A stretch of DNA of 64,000 bases from an uncultured Collinsella sp. (GTDB lineage Bacteria; Actinomycetota; Coriobacteriia; Coriobacteriales; Coriobacteriaceae). A model generated the notes under the pieces. That model ran no database searches. It saw nothing but the letters and a program-made list of their open reading frames with translations, and had not been told where the DNA came from. The stretch's first letter is position 1; every line of letters begins with the position of its first letter. Below are positions 15,747-24,631 of the stretch, in pieces. Both the position numbers and the translations under genes were made by a program. The stretch is taken from NCBI GenBank assembly GCA_959028445.1, contig CAUFRY010000003.1:37453-101452 (forward strand), in the 5' to 3' direction.

Positions 15747-16670
15747 ATGCTCATTGCATTGCAGGGCGCCGTTTCGCAGGGCGTCCTCTGGGGCATTATG
15801 GTGCTTGGCGTGTTTATCACGTTCCGCCTGCTCGACATTCCCGATATGACCTGCGACGGCAGCTTTGCCCTCGGCGGCTGCGTCTGCGCTGTGCTCATCG
15901 TCAATAACAACGTCGATCCGTTGCTCGCCGTGCTGGCCGGTATGTGCGCCGGCGCCATCGCGGGCGCCGTCACGGGCATTTTGACCACCGTCTTTGAGAT
16001 TCCCGCGATCCTCGCCGGAATCCTCACCCAGATCAGCCTGTGGTCCATCAACCTGCGCATCATGGGCAAATCCAATACGCCCATCCTTGCCAAGGGCACC
16101 ATCTTCTCGTCTGTCAGCAACATGACGGGCCTGCCGCAGTCCACCGTCGCCATCATCCTGGGCATCTTGCTCGCTGTGGCTATCGTCGCCATCCTGTATT
16201 GGTTCTTTGGCACCGAGATCGGCTCGGCACTGCGCGCCACCGGCAACAACGAATACATGATCCGCGCTCTGGGCGTCAACACCAACTCCACCAAGATGAT
16301 CGCCCTCGTGCTCTCCAACGCCCTCATTGGCCTTTCGGGCGCGCTCATCTGCCAGAGCCAGAAGTACGCCGACATTGGCATGGGCACTGGTGCCATCGTT
16401 ATCGGTCTTGCCGCCATTGTTATCGGCGAGGTGCTCGGCCGCCTGCTGCCCGGCGGTCTCACGCAGTTTAGTGTCCGTCTTGCCTCCGCCGTTTTTGGCT
16501 CCGTAGTGTACTTCCTTATCCGCGCCATCGTGCTGCAGTTGGGCATGGACGCCAACGACATGAAGCTGCTCTCCGCCGTAATCGTCGCCGTGGCCCTGTG
16601 CGTGCCCGTGGTTTGGGAGCGCTATAAGCTCCGCAGCTCCTACACGAAGGGGGATGAGGCAGATGCTTAA
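15747..16670 (+). CDS. ABC transporter permease, TrpY-like
   Basis: The 307-residue protein has about eight to nine hydrophobic helices and matches the branched-chain-amino-acid-type permease fold. Features include FRLLDIPDMTCDGSFALGG near the N-terminus, GSALRATGNNEYMIRALGVNTNSTKMIALVLSNALIGLSGAL (the EAA-like loop contacting the ATPase), and IGLAAIVIGEVLG. AGGAGG sits 8 nt before the ATG at 15747. It overlaps the ATPase gene by 8 bp, implying translational coupling. It forms the membrane channel for the TrpX-type binding protein. Confidence 0.9.
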   Translation: MLIALQGAVSQGVLWGIMVLGVFITFRLLDIPDMTCDGSFALGGCVCAVLIVNNNVDPLLAVLAGMCAGAIAGAVTGILTTVFEIPAILAGILTQISLWSINLRIMGKSNTPILAKGTIFSSVSNMTGLPQSTVAIILGILLAVAIVAILYWFFGTEIGSALRATGNNEYMIRALGVNTNSTKMIALVLSNALIGLSGALICQSQKYADIGMGTGAIVIGLAAIVIGEVLGRLLPGGLTQFSVRLASAVFGSVVYFLIRAIVLQLGMDANDMKLLSAVIVAVALCVPVVWERYKLRSSYTKGDEADA

Positions 16671-17457
16671 GCTCTCACACGTCAAGAAGACCTTTAACAA
16701 GGGCACCGTCACCGAGAAGCGTGCTCTTACCGGCGTCGACCTTACCCTCAACGATGGCGACTTTGTAACCGTGATCGGCGGCAATGGCGCCGGCAAGTCC
16801 ACGCTGCTCAACATGATCGCCGGCGTGTACCCGCTCGATTCGGGCGTTATTGAGCTCGACGGCACCGACATCTCGCGCCTGAGCGAGTCGCAGCGCGCCA
16901 AGTACCTGGGCCGCGTGTTTCAGGACCCCATGCGCGGTACCGCTGCCGACATGCAAATCGCCGAGAACCTGGCCCTCGCCAAGCGTCGCGGCCAGCGTCG
17001 CGGCCTTTCGTGGGGCGTCACCAAGGCCGAGAAAGATGAGTACGTTGAGCTGCTCAAGCGCCTGGACCTTGGTCTGGACACGCGTCTCAACGCCAAGGTC
17101 GGCCTGCTCTCGGGCGGCCAGCGCCAGGCACTCACCCTGCTCATGGCCACGCTCACCAAGCCACGCCTGCTGCTGCTCGACGAGCACACCGCGGCCCTCG
17201 ACCCCAAGACGGCCTCTAAGGTGCTCAATCTGACCGAGGAGATCGTCGACGAGAACCACCTCACCACGCTCATGGTCACGCATAACATGAACGACGCTAT
17301 CCGTCTGGGCAACCGTCTGATCATGATGCACGAAGGCCACGTGATCTACGACGTGGCGGGCGATGAGAAGAAGTCGCTCACCGTAGCCGACCTGCTGCAG
17401 AAGTTCGAGGAGGTCTCGGGCGGCGAGCTCGCCAACGACCGCATGCTGCTAAGCTAA
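16663..17457 (+). CDS. ABC transporter ATP-binding protein, TrpZ-like
   Basis: The 264-residue ATPase has Walker A (GGNGAGKST), a Q-loop (GRVFQDP), the signature LSGGQRQAL, Walker B (LLLLDEHTAALDP) and the switch His (VTHNM). It powers the transporter formed with the two upstream gene products. The start at 16663 lies within the permease end. An ATG three codons earlier is also possible. Its stop codon is the first element of a GGGACAGG hairpin repeat (17456-17494). Confidence 0.93.
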   Translation: MLKLSHVKKTFNKGTVTEKRALTGVDLTLNDGDFVTVIGGNGAGKSTLLNMIAGVYPLDSGVIELDGTDISRLSESQRAKYLGRVFQDPMRGTAADMQIAENLALAKRRGQRRGLSWGVTKAEKDEYVELLKRLDLGLDTRLNAKVGLLSGGQRQALTLLMATLTKPRLLLLDEHTAALDPKTASKVLNLTEEIVDENHLTTLMVTHNMNDAIRLGNRLIMMHEGHVIYDVAGDEKKSLTVADLLQKFEEVSGGELANDRMLLS

Positions 17458-17494
17458 ACCTACCAAAAAGGGACAGGTTTATTTTGGCAGGTTT
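17456..17494 (+). repeat. Stop-coupled GGGACAGG hairpin, copy 1
   Basis: The arms AAACCTACCAAAA (17456-17468) and TTTTGGCAGGTTT (17482-17494) pair with one mismatch around an AGGGACAGGTTTA loop. The left arm overlaps the TAA stop of the ABC ATPase gene. Copy 57180-57216 is nearly the same sequence in the opposite orientation, again at the end of a gene. Confidence 0.9.
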
Positions 17495-17510
17495 TATCTG
17501 CGCAAACGTC

Positions 17511-17550
17511 AAAACCGCCGCTAAGGGACAGGCGCCCTTGCGGCGGTTTT
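17511..17550 (+). terminator. Terminator of the ABC transporter operon
   Basis: AAAACCGCCGC pairs with GCGGCGGTTTT; the loop holds a smaller AAGGG/CCCTT stem and again the bases GGGACAGGC. It lies 17 bp after the first GGGACAGG hairpin, giving two consecutive hairpins after the operon. Confidence 0.85.
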
Positions 17551-17614
17551 CGCATATTATGTCGATAATCCGATATTCAACCAGACATTCTGGCTAAGGA
17601 CTAAGGAAACTGCC

Positions 17615-19639
17615 ATGAAAAGACTCCCCCGCCTTGCGTTAGCCGCCGCGTTGTTTGCCGGCGCGCTCGCAGGCATCCCAAGCCTCGCTTTCGCGGGGAA
17701 CCTGCCCGCCGCTATTGACGGCTCCGTGGCCGTCATGCACACCAACGACATCCACGGCAGCTACAAGTACAGCTACAACGCAAGCAAGGGCACCGGCACT
17801 GTGGGCTTTGATGGACTGGCGGTTCTCTATAGCGCCCAAAACAGCGCCCCCGATCTTTTGCTCGATGCGGGCGACACCTTCCACGGGCAGTCCTTCGCCA
17901 CCATGAGCGAGGGCAAGAGCATCGCCGAGCTCATGGACACCTTCTATGTAGACGGCTACGACGCGACCACGCCGGGCAACCACGACTGGAGCTACGGCGA
18001 GGACAAGCTCCGCACCATGACCGGCTACAGCACCACCGGCACGCCCTTCGCCATGCTCTGCGCGAACGCGAAGTCTACGAGCGGCGTATGGAGCTCGAGC
18101 ATCACGAAGACGCTCGATCGCACCTGGGAGGATAGCGAGGATCACTCCACATTCGACTACAAACTCAAGGTCGGCGTCGTGGGCGCCATGGATGAGTCGC
18201 TGGGATCCTCGCTGCGCGCGGACCTGGTCGCGGGCACGTCGTTCTCGAGTGCCACGAACGCCATCAATACCGAGGCAGAGCAGCTGCGCAAGGAGGGCTG
18301 CAACGTTGTCGTCTGTATCGCGCATACGCTCAACGCCAAGACCTTTGCCACACGGCTCCGTGGCATCGATGCCCTTATCGCAGGCCACGAGCACATCAAC
18401 CTTAACGAGAAGGTGACGGGAGCCGACGGCAAGACGATCCACGTTGTCGAGGCAGGCAGCGCCTTTGCCGAGGTGGGGCTGCTTTCCATTCCGTACAAGT
18501 ACGACACCAATGGCACCGAGACGACCGACGATGACACGGTCACGGTCCCTGCAGATGGCAGCGACGAGAAGCTCTACACCGCCAAGAACGTCAACGACCT
18601 TTTGGCAGACCCCGACAAGGGCTCCGACTACCAAAGCTGCCTTGAAGCCGTCCGCAACAAGATCAAGCCGCTCGACGAGGCCTTTGAAAACGAATCGAAC
18701 AAGGTGCTCGGCACATCCACCACCAACTATTTCTACGGCGAGGACGCCGCAGGCACGCATGGTTGGGAAATGGTGCGCACCACCGATTTCCGCCCCAGCA
18801 ACCCGGGCGACACCACCAAAGCCCAGACCATCGGCCACGTGATTTGCGGCTCCTATCTTGCCTTGACGGGCGCAGACCTTGCTATCGAAAACGCTGGCGG
18901 CATCCGCGGCGGCATCGCGGCGGGCAACGTGACCGCCGGCAACGTCATCGCCATCTCGCCCTACGGCAACACCGTGGAGACCTGGACCATGACCGGCGCG
19001 GACTTCCTCGCAGCGCTCGAGCACTCGCTACAAATCAACGACGATTGCAACGACAGCTACGAGCTTCAGAAGGCTTATGTGGCGGCCGGTCACACCGAGC
19101 AGGAGGCGCAAGACAAGTACAAGTGGCGCGATGACTCTGGCAGCGTTCTCTCCTTTGGCGGCATCAACGTGACGATTGATTGGACGCAGCCCGAAGGCAA
19201 GCGCATTGTGAGTGCCACGCTCACCAAAGACGGCAGCACGCTCGATCCCACCAAGACCTATACCGTCGCCACCAACAACTACATCATCACCAACACAACC
19301 GACTTCCCCACCTTCGCAAACGCCACCAAGCACACCGAGTGGGGTACCTGCGAGTCAGCCCTAAGGGCGCTGATCGGGCAGAACAGCTGGGAGAGCAAGA
19401 TGGCCTCGCTCGCGGGCACCATCAGCTTTGGCTCCGCTGCCGTGGACCCCACGCCCACACCGGCCCCGACGCCTAAGCCCTCGCCTAAGACGGACACGAC
19501 GACCACGAAGGTCATCACCAAGAAGACGACCGGTAAGCTCGCCGCAACGGGAGACCACACGCTGGCAGTAGTTGGCGCGTGCCTTATCGGCGGCATCATC
19601 GTCATCATCCTCGGCATTATCTGGAAACGTCGACGCTAA
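17615..19639 (+). CDS. Cell-wall-anchored 5'-nucleotidase/UDP-sugar hydrolase family protein
   Basis: The 674-residue precursor has a signal peptide (MKRLPRLALAAALFAGALAG). The metallophosphatase domain has VMHTNDIHGSY, LLLDAGDTFHGQ, TTPGNHDWSYG and a late AGHEHINL, the dimetal ligands. The 5'-nucleotidase C-terminal domain includes ENAGGIRGGI and ISPYGNTVETWTMTG. A Pro/Thr/Lys-rich linker leads to LAATG (about 642-646), a membrane helix and KRRR. LAATG is a variant sortase signal, so the enzyme is probably wall-attached and releases phosphate or nucleosides outside the cell. No sortase gene is nearby. Confidence 0.9.
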   Translation: MKRLPRLALAAALFAGALAGIPSLAFAGNLPAAIDGSVAVMHTNDIHGSYKYSYNASKGTGTVGFDGLAVLYSAQNSAPDLLLDAGDTFHGQSFATMSEGKSIAELMDTFYVDGYDATTPGNHDWSYGEDKLRTMTGYSTTGTPFAMLCANAKSTSGVWSSSITKTLDRTWEDSEDHSTFDYKLKVGVVGAMDESLGSSLRADLVAGTSFSSATNAINTEAEQLRKEGCNVVVCIAHTLNAKTFATRLRGIDALIAGHEHINLNEKVTGADGKTIHVVEAGSAFAEVGLLSIPYKYDTNGTETTDDDTVTVPADGSDEKLYTAKNVNDLLADPDKGSDYQSCLEAVRNKIKPLDEAFENESNKVLGTSTTNYFYGEDAAGTHGWEMVRTTDFRPSNPGDTTKAQTIGHVICGSYLALTGADLAIENAGGIRGGIAAGNVTAGNVIAISPYGNTVETWTMTGADFLAALEHSLQINDDCNDSYELQKAYVAAGHTEQEAQDKYKWRDDSGSVLSFGGINVTIDWTQPEGKRIVSATLTKDGSTLDPTKTYTVATNNYIITNTTDFPTFANATKHTEWGTCESALRALIGQNSWESKMASLAGTISFGSAAVDPTPTPAPTPKPSPKTDTTTTKVITKKTTGKLAATGDHTLAVVGACLIGGIIVIILGIIWKRRR

Positions 19640-19691
19640 GCTACACCGCCGGGCCTTGCAGCCCCGCCGCGTAAACCTTATATCGAGCACA

Positions 19692-19723
19692 GAAGCCCGT
19701 CCGAATTTGATCGGACGGGCTTC
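19692..19723 (+). terminator. Terminator after the 5'-nucleotidase gene
   Basis: GAAGCCCGTCCGA pairs perfectly with TCGGACGGGCTTC around a 6-nt loop. The following bases (TTGGTGG) are only weakly T-rich, so efficiency may be modest. Confidence 0.75.
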
Positions 19724-19768
19724 TTGGTGGGTATCATGGTTGGACGATCATTAGGAGGTTTTCCCTAC

Positions 19769-20536
19769 ATGGAATTGTTTGAGCCGATTCTTCATTTCTT
19801 TGAGCAACGGTGGGTCCACAACATCATCTGGGCCGTCATCTTGGCGATAGGCACCGCCGTCGCCGCCAAGGTCGTATCCAAGACCCTGAACCATCTGCTT
19901 AACCGAGACGATAACCCGCTTCCGGCATCGAGTATCTTCATCAACATCGCGCGCGCCGTCATCTGGATGATTGGCGGCAGCTTTATCCTCGACAACTGCT
20001 TTGGCATTAACGCAAACGCGCTCGTCGCCGCTCTTGGCGTCGGCGGCATCGCCATCTCGCTCGGCTTTCAGGACACGCTGTCAAACCTTATCGGCGGCAT
20101 GCAAGTGACCTTTATGGGCATCATCAAACCCGGCGACAATATCGAGGTCGGCGGCGTATCCGGCGTGGTCCAAGACATCACTTGGCGCCATACAACGATT
20201 GAGGATGCCTGTGGACAGACCATCATTGTGCCCAACTCCAACATCTCCAAGAACACGCTCGTGCATTTGATGCCCTTTGGGCGCGTGGCCGTGCCCGTTG
20301 CCGTAAAGGACACGTCCAAGTGGGCTTCCCTTGACGCGCTGGCAGACGAGCTCACCGATGCCACCAAGGCCGCCGTGCTTCCCATCTCGGGCTTTGACAA
20401 GGAGCCTTACGTACTCTTTAGCGAGATCGGCGACTTTGGCATCAAGGGCAAGATCATCTTTATCGTCAGCGACGACAGCACTACTTTCACGGCAGCCGAC
20501 GCCTGCATCCGCGCCATCGCCCCCATCATCGCCTAA
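19769..20536 (+). CDS. Small-conductance mechanosensitive channel, MscS family
   Basis: The 255-residue protein has two N-terminal membrane helices and then the MscS pore helix and beta domain (ALVAALGVGGIAISLGFQDTLSNLIGGMQVTFMGIIKPGDNIEVGG). PNSNISKN marks the end of the beta domain. It would release solutes on hypo-osmotic shock. TTAGGAGG precedes the ATG at 19769 by 11 nt. Earlier in-frame codons overlap the upstream terminator. Its TAA stop runs into a stop-coupled hairpin repeat. Confidence 0.93.
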   Translation: MELFEPILHFFEQRWVHNIIWAVILAIGTAVAAKVVSKTLNHLLNRDDNPLPASSIFINIARAVIWMIGGSFILDNCFGINANALVAALGVGGIAISLGFQDTLSNLIGGMQVTFMGIIKPGDNIEVGGVSGVVQDITWRHTTIEDACGQTIIVPNSNISKNTLVHLMPFGRVAVPVAVKDTSKWASLDALADELTDATKAAVLPISGFDKEPYVLFSEIGDFGIKGKIIFIVSDDSTTFTAADACIRAIAPIIA

Positions 20537-20573
20537 ACCACCGCAAAGGGGTCAGGCATCTTTGTAGTGGTTT
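20535..20573 (+). repeat. Stop-coupled GGGTCAGG hairpin, copy 2
   Basis: AAACCACCGCAAAG (20535-20548) pairs with CTTTGTAGTGGTTT (20560-20573) with two mismatches around a GGGTCAGGCAT loop. The arm overlaps the TAA stop of the mscS gene. Confidence 0.85.
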
Positions 20574-20628
20574 TCATTCGTGGTACCATGGTTCATATAG
20601 TTGTTTAAACGACTAAGGGAGCAACATC

Positions 20629-22545
20629 ATGGAAGAGGCCTATCGTCAAGCACGCAAGCGCGGCGAGCAAGGACGTCGACGCGCCATTAGCCAAAGCGAG
20701 CATCCATACCTTACGGACCTCGACAGTTTGGTTGCTCAGCTCCCCTTAGGTCAGCGAGAGAATGTCGGCCTGCGGGATATTCCGCTCGAAATGGTCGTCG
20801 GCACGGTCACCAAGGGCCGTCAGTCCGCCTTTTCGTGTAACTTTATGCCCCTGCTTCCGTTTAGCACCGAGTTCGCCCGCAAGTGGTCCAACCTCTACGA
20901 CATCCAGGTGACCGAGGGCTATCGCGACCCCGTCATCGTCACCGAGTTCATGCATCGGTTTTACGTCCAAGAGGGCAACAAGCGCGTCAGTGTCCTCAAA
21001 TTCCTGGACGCCCCGACGGTTTCGGCCAAGGTCACCCGTCTCTACCCCGGCACATGGGATTCCGTCGAAAGCCGCCTGTACGGTGAGTTCTGCGCGTTTT
21101 GGCGCGTCTGCCCCCTATACGAGATCGAGTTCTCACGCGAGGGAAGCTACGAGACGCTCGCCAAGATGCTCGGTCAGGACCTTATCGAAAAATGGCCGCA
21201 GAAAAAGGTCGACTACCTGCGCCACACCTTCTTACTCTTTAAGCGCGCCTACTTTCGCGCGGGCGGCGACCACCTGGACATTACGCCCGCCGACGCCATG
21301 CTCGTCTACCTCAATGTGTACAACCAGGACCGCCTGCTGGATACACCGACGGATATCGTCGTAAACCGCCTGTGCAAGATCTGGCGCGAGCTGGTCATTG
21401 CCGGCAAAAATAACGAGGACAAGGTAGATCTTGTCGAAGCACCGAGCGTCGATGAGGAGGAGTCGCCCGCCAAGTCCACCTCCGGCGTGCTCAGCTTCTT
21501 TATGGGCAAGACCGTCTATTCGGCGGCCAACCCCCTGCGCATCGCCTTTATCCATGAGTTCCCCTGTGCGACGTCGAGCTGGGACAGCCTGCACGACCAA
21601 GGGCGTCAGTATCTCGATGAGCACTTTGGCGGTATCGTGCGCACCGAGGCGTTCGAGGACTGCCATGATCCGGACGCGTTCTACGCCGCCGTGGAAACGG
21701 CTGTCAAACATGGAGCAAACGTCATCTTCTCGACCTCGCACCGCCTGATGGAATACACGCTCAGGGCTGCCGTTGAGTATCCCCGGGTTCGGTTCCTCAA
21801 CTGCTCTATCGGTCTTCCCCATCAAAGCGTCCGTTCGTACTTTGGCAAGATGTACGAGGCCAAGTTCCTCCTGGGCGCCCTTGCCGCCAGCATGGCGGAC
21901 AACCACCGCATCGGTTACCACGCGTCGGTCTTTGCCTCGGGCGCACTCAGCGAAATCAACGCCTTTGCGATTGGCGCCTCGCTGCTCGACCCCCGTGCGC
22001 AAATTATCCTGACCTGGGGCGATGTGCCTGCCGGTGGCCTTGCCGAGGCCATGTGCCGCGAAGGCGTGAGCGTCATGACCGGCGCCGACATGTCAAAGTC
22101 GCTCGAAGATCCCACGGCCTACGGACTTCACCGCCTGATCGATGGCAAGGTTGCCGGCATTGCCATGCCGGTGTGGAACTGGGGCCGATATTACGAGCTT
22201 ATCGTGCGAACTCTGCTGCATGGTACCTGGGACGAGACCAGTGACGACAGCCGGGTCCGCGCCGTCAACTACTGGTATGGCATGAGCTCGGGCGTTATCG
22301 ATATTCGCTACGCTCCGGGCCTGCCCTATCAGACGCGCAAGCTTGTTCAGCTACTCCGCAATGGCATCGTCGAGGGCTCCATCAATCCATTTGGCGGCGA
22401 GCTCCATAGCCAAGACGGCGTGGTGCAGATCGAGGGCTTTCCCCCACTGCCGAGCACGCAAATCGTCGAGATGGACTGGTTGGCCGACAACGTGGTGGGC
22501 ACCATTCCGCAGCCCAACGATGAGCCGAAGGTCCACGCCCTATGA
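20629..22545 (+). CDS. BMP-type binding domain fused to a ParB-like N-terminal region
   Basis: The 638-residue protein starts with charged residues (MEEAYRQARKRGEQGRRRA) and has no signal peptide or lipobox. It should therefore stay in the cytoplasm. Residues about 50-160 include VVGTVTKGRQSAFSCNFMPL and YRDPVIVTEFMHRFYVQEGNKRVSVLKFL, the last resembling the catalytic/ligand segment of ParB/sulfiredoxin-like domains. Residues about 295-600 form a BMP/PnrA-like periplasmic-binding fold (LRIAFIHEFPCATSSWDSLHDQGRQYLDEHF; GYHASVFASGALSEINAFAIGA). It may sense a nucleoside-like ligand rather than import it. It overlaps the next gene by ATGA. Confidence 0.8.
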   Translation: MEEAYRQARKRGEQGRRRAISQSEHPYLTDLDSLVAQLPLGQRENVGLRDIPLEMVVGTVTKGRQSAFSCNFMPLLPFSTEFARKWSNLYDIQVTEGYRDPVIVTEFMHRFYVQEGNKRVSVLKFLDAPTVSAKVTRLYPGTWDSVESRLYGEFCAFWRVCPLYEIEFSREGSYETLAKMLGQDLIEKWPQKKVDYLRHTFLLFKRAYFRAGGDHLDITPADAMLVYLNVYNQDRLLDTPTDIVVNRLCKIWRELVIAGKNNEDKVDLVEAPSVDEEESPAKSTSGVLSFFMGKTVYSAANPLRIAFIHEFPCATSSWDSLHDQGRQYLDEHFGGIVRTEAFEDCHDPDAFYAAVETAVKHGANVIFSTSHRLMEYTLRAAVEYPRVRFLNCSIGLPHQSVRSYFGKMYEAKFLLGALAASMADNHRIGYHASVFASGALSEINAFAIGASLLDPRAQIILTWGDVPAGGLAEAMCREGVSVMTGADMSKSLEDPTAYGLHRLIDGKVAGIAMPVWNWGRYYELIVRTLLHGTWDETSDDSRVRAVNYWYGMSSGVIDIRYAPGLPYQTRKLVQLLRNGIVEGSINPFGGELHSQDGVVQIEGFPPLPSTQIVEMDWLADNVVGTIPQPNDEPKVHAL

Positions 22546-23252
22546 AAATCCTTGCCATAGCCGATACCGAAGAACGATGCCTATGGGAGTGCTTTCGCAA
22601 GGAACGCTTTGAGGGTGTCGACCTGATTTTGTCCGCTGGCGATCTGGACCCGGATTATCTTGAGTTTTTGGTCACCGTCATCAACAAACCGCTCATCTAC
22701 GTTCGCGGCAATCACGATGATCGCTACGCGCGTCATGCACCAGGCGGCTGTATCTGTGTCGAAGACTCCGTTTACGTGTATCGCGGCGTCCGCATTGCGG
22801 GGCTTGGCGGCTCCATGCGCTACCGAGATGGCGCCAACATGTACACCGAGCGCGAGATGGCCAAGCGCGTGCGCAAGCTGTCACGCAAAGTGAGGATGGT
22901 CGGCGGCTGCGACATCCTGCTGACCCATGCGCCCGCCGCCGGCATGGGCGATCTGGACGATCTGCCACATCGAGGATTTGAATGCTTTAACACAGCGCTC
23001 GAATCCTGGAATCCCGACTACATGGTGCACGGGCATGTGCACCAATGCTACGGTCCCAACTTTCAGCGTGAGCGTCGGCATGCATGCGGGGCAACAATCA
23101 TCAACGCCTGCGGTTATACGCAGTTTGAGCTGGACGAAGCGCGCTACCCCATCCGTGGCTGGCAGGCAGCCTGGCTCAATTCGCAAACCATGCGCCGCGA
23201 ACTCAAGCGCCACGAGGCCATCGAGTCCTCAACCGCCAGAACCCCCTGGTAA
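22542..23252 (+). CDS. Calcineurin-like metallophosphoesterase
   Basis: The 236-residue protein has a reduced metallophosphatase motif set: MKILAIADTEE in place of the usual DxH, LILSAGDLD, VRGNHDDRYA, LLTHAPAAGMGDLDD and MVHGHVHQCYG. It probably hydrolyses a small phosphoester or nucleotide. The start ATG overlaps the TGA of the BMP/ParB-like gene (ATGA), which implies translational coupling and a shared process. Its TAA stop is part of the stop-coupled hairpin at 23251-23287. Confidence 0.88.
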   Translation: MKILAIADTEERCLWECFRKERFEGVDLILSAGDLDPDYLEFLVTVINKPLIYVRGNHDDRYARHAPGGCICVEDSVYVYRGVRIAGLGGSMRYRDGANMYTEREMAKRVRKLSRKVRMVGGCDILLTHAPAAGMGDLDDLPHRGFECFNTALESWNPDYMVHGHVHQCYGPNFQRERRHACGATIINACGYTQFELDEARYPIRGWQAAWLNSQTMRRELKRHEAIESSTARTPW

Positions 23253-23287
23253 CCACCACAAAGGGGACAGGCACCTTTGTGGTGGTT
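23251..23287 (+). repeat. Stop-coupled GGGACAGG hairpin, copy 3
   Basis: AACCACCACAAAGG (23251-23264) pairs perfectly with CCTTTGTGGTGGTT (23274-23287) around a GGACAGGCA loop. The left arm contains the last bases of the TAA stop of the phosphoesterase gene and the right arm ends in TTTTG. Confidence 0.92.
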
Positions 23288-23303
23288 TTGGCTCGAGATA
23301 GCA

Positions 23304-23340
23304 AGAAACCCGGTCCTGCGCAGGGCAGAACCGGGTTTCT
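23304..23340. terminator. Bidirectional terminator between the phosphoesterase gene and rplA
   Basis: AGAAACCCGGT pairs with ACCGGGTTTCT around a 15-nt loop. It lies between convergent genes, 38 bp from the rplA stop, and can end transcription from both sides. Confidence 0.85.
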
Positions 23341-23377
23341 TTAGCAATGCTTGCTTTGCTCAGGCAGTAACTGTTAG

Positions 23378-24085
23378 TTACTCAGCCAGGAAGTCACGCT
23401 GGACAGCGGGATCGACCTTGACGCCAGGGCCCATGGTGGAAGACACGGAGATGGACTTGACGTACTTGCCCTTAGCGGAAGAGGGCTTGACGCGCAGTAT
23501 CTCGGTGTACAGGGCAGCGTAGTTCTCGACGAGCTGCTGCTCAGAGAAGGACTTCTTGCCCAAGGGCACGTGGCAGATGCCGTAACGGTCGGCGCGATAC
23601 TCAACGCGGCCGGCCTTGAGCTCGGAGACCATCTTGGCGACGTCCATGGTCACGGTGCCGAGCTTGGGGTTCGGCATGAGGCCACGGGGACCAAGGATCT
23701 TACCGATGCGGCCAACCTTGGCCATCATGTTCGGCGTAGCGATAGCGGCGTCGAAGTTGATCTCGCCCTTCTGGATCTGGGCGACGAGCTCGTCGGAACC
23801 GATGATGTCGGCGCCGGCAGCCTCGGCCTCGCGGGCCTTCTCGCCCTCGGCGAAGACGGCAACACGAACGGTCTTGCCGGTGCCGTGGGGCAGGGAGATG
23901 GAACCACGGATGTTCTGGTCAGCCTTACGAGTATCGATGCCCAGACGGAAGTGGGCCTCGACGGTCTCGTCGAACTTGGCGGTGTCGAGCTCCTTGATGA
24001 GCTTGGCAGCCTGAAGGGGGGTGTAGAGCGTGGCGCGGTCGATCTTCTCGGCAGCGGCGTTATAGCTCTTACCATGCTTAGCCAT
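23378..24085 (-). CDS. rplA: 50S ribosomal protein L1
   Basis: The 235-residue protein is L1 throughout: [49 protein letters not shown], and the second domain with [17 protein letters not shown]1 forms the mobile stalk near the E site and in many bacteria represses its own rplKA mRNA. GGAGG lies 9 nt before the ATG at 24085. It follows rplK by 117 bp and is the last gene of the rpmG-secE-nusG-rplKA block. Confidence 0.97.
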   Translation of the reverse strand: MAKHGKSYNAAAEKIDRATLYTPLQAAKLIKELDTAKFDETVEAHFRLGIDTRKADQNIRGSISLPHGTGKTVRVAVFAEGEKAREAEAAGADIIGSDELVAQIQKGEINFDAAIATPNMMAKVGRIGKILGPRGLMPNPKLGTVTMDVAKMVSELKAGRVEYRADRYGICHVPLGKKSFSEQQLVENYAALYTEILRVKPSSAKGKYVKSISVSSTMGPGVKVDPAVQRDFLAE

Positions 24086-24202
24086 GTGCATTACCTCCTG
24101 TGGTTAAACGGGCGTGAGCCCTCCCACATCGTATCGTGTGCCCTATTGCACACATATAACGGGCGCCCCGGTCGGAGCACCCGTCATTACCTAAAGAAAT
24201 CG

Positions 24203-24631
24203 CTACTCAGCGATGGTGACGCCCATGGAGCGGGCGGTACCGGCGATGATCTTCTTGGCGGCGTCAATGTCGTTGGCATTGAGGTCCGGCATCTTGATCT
24301 CGGCAATCTTGGTGAGCTGCTCCTGGGAGAGCTGACCGACCTTGTCGGCCTGGGGCTTAGCGGAACCAGACTTGAGGTTCAGCTCCTTCTTGATGAGGTG
24401 AGCCGCCGGCGGGGTCTTGGTGATGAAGGAGAAGGACTTGTCCTCGTAGACAGAAATCTCAACGGGGATGATGTCGCCCTTCTTGTCCTGCGTCTCGGCG
24501 TTAAAGGCCTGGCAGAACTGCATGATGTTCACGCCAGCAGCGCCCAGGGCGGGGCCGACGGGAGGAGCGGGGTTAGCTGCACCAGCAGGAATCTGGAGCT
24601 TAATGACGTTGGCAACCTTCTTCTCAGCCAT
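24203..24631 (-). CDS. rplK: 50S ribosomal protein L11
   Basis: The 142-residue protein shows [35 protein letters not shown] (the N-terminal domain where thiostrepton and release factors act). The rRNA-binding C-terminal domain ends [20 protein letters not shown] precedes the ATG at 24631. The 120 bp up to nusG holds no clear terminator and no feature I can name, so co-transcription is likely. Confidence 0.97.
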   Translation of the reverse strand: MAEKKVANVIKLQIPAGAANPAPPVGPALGAAGVNIMQFCQAFNAETQDKKGDIIPVEISVYEDKSFSFITKTPPAAHLIKKELNLKSGSAKPQADKVGQLSQEQLTKIAEIKMPDLNANDIDAAKKIIAGTARSMGVTIAE

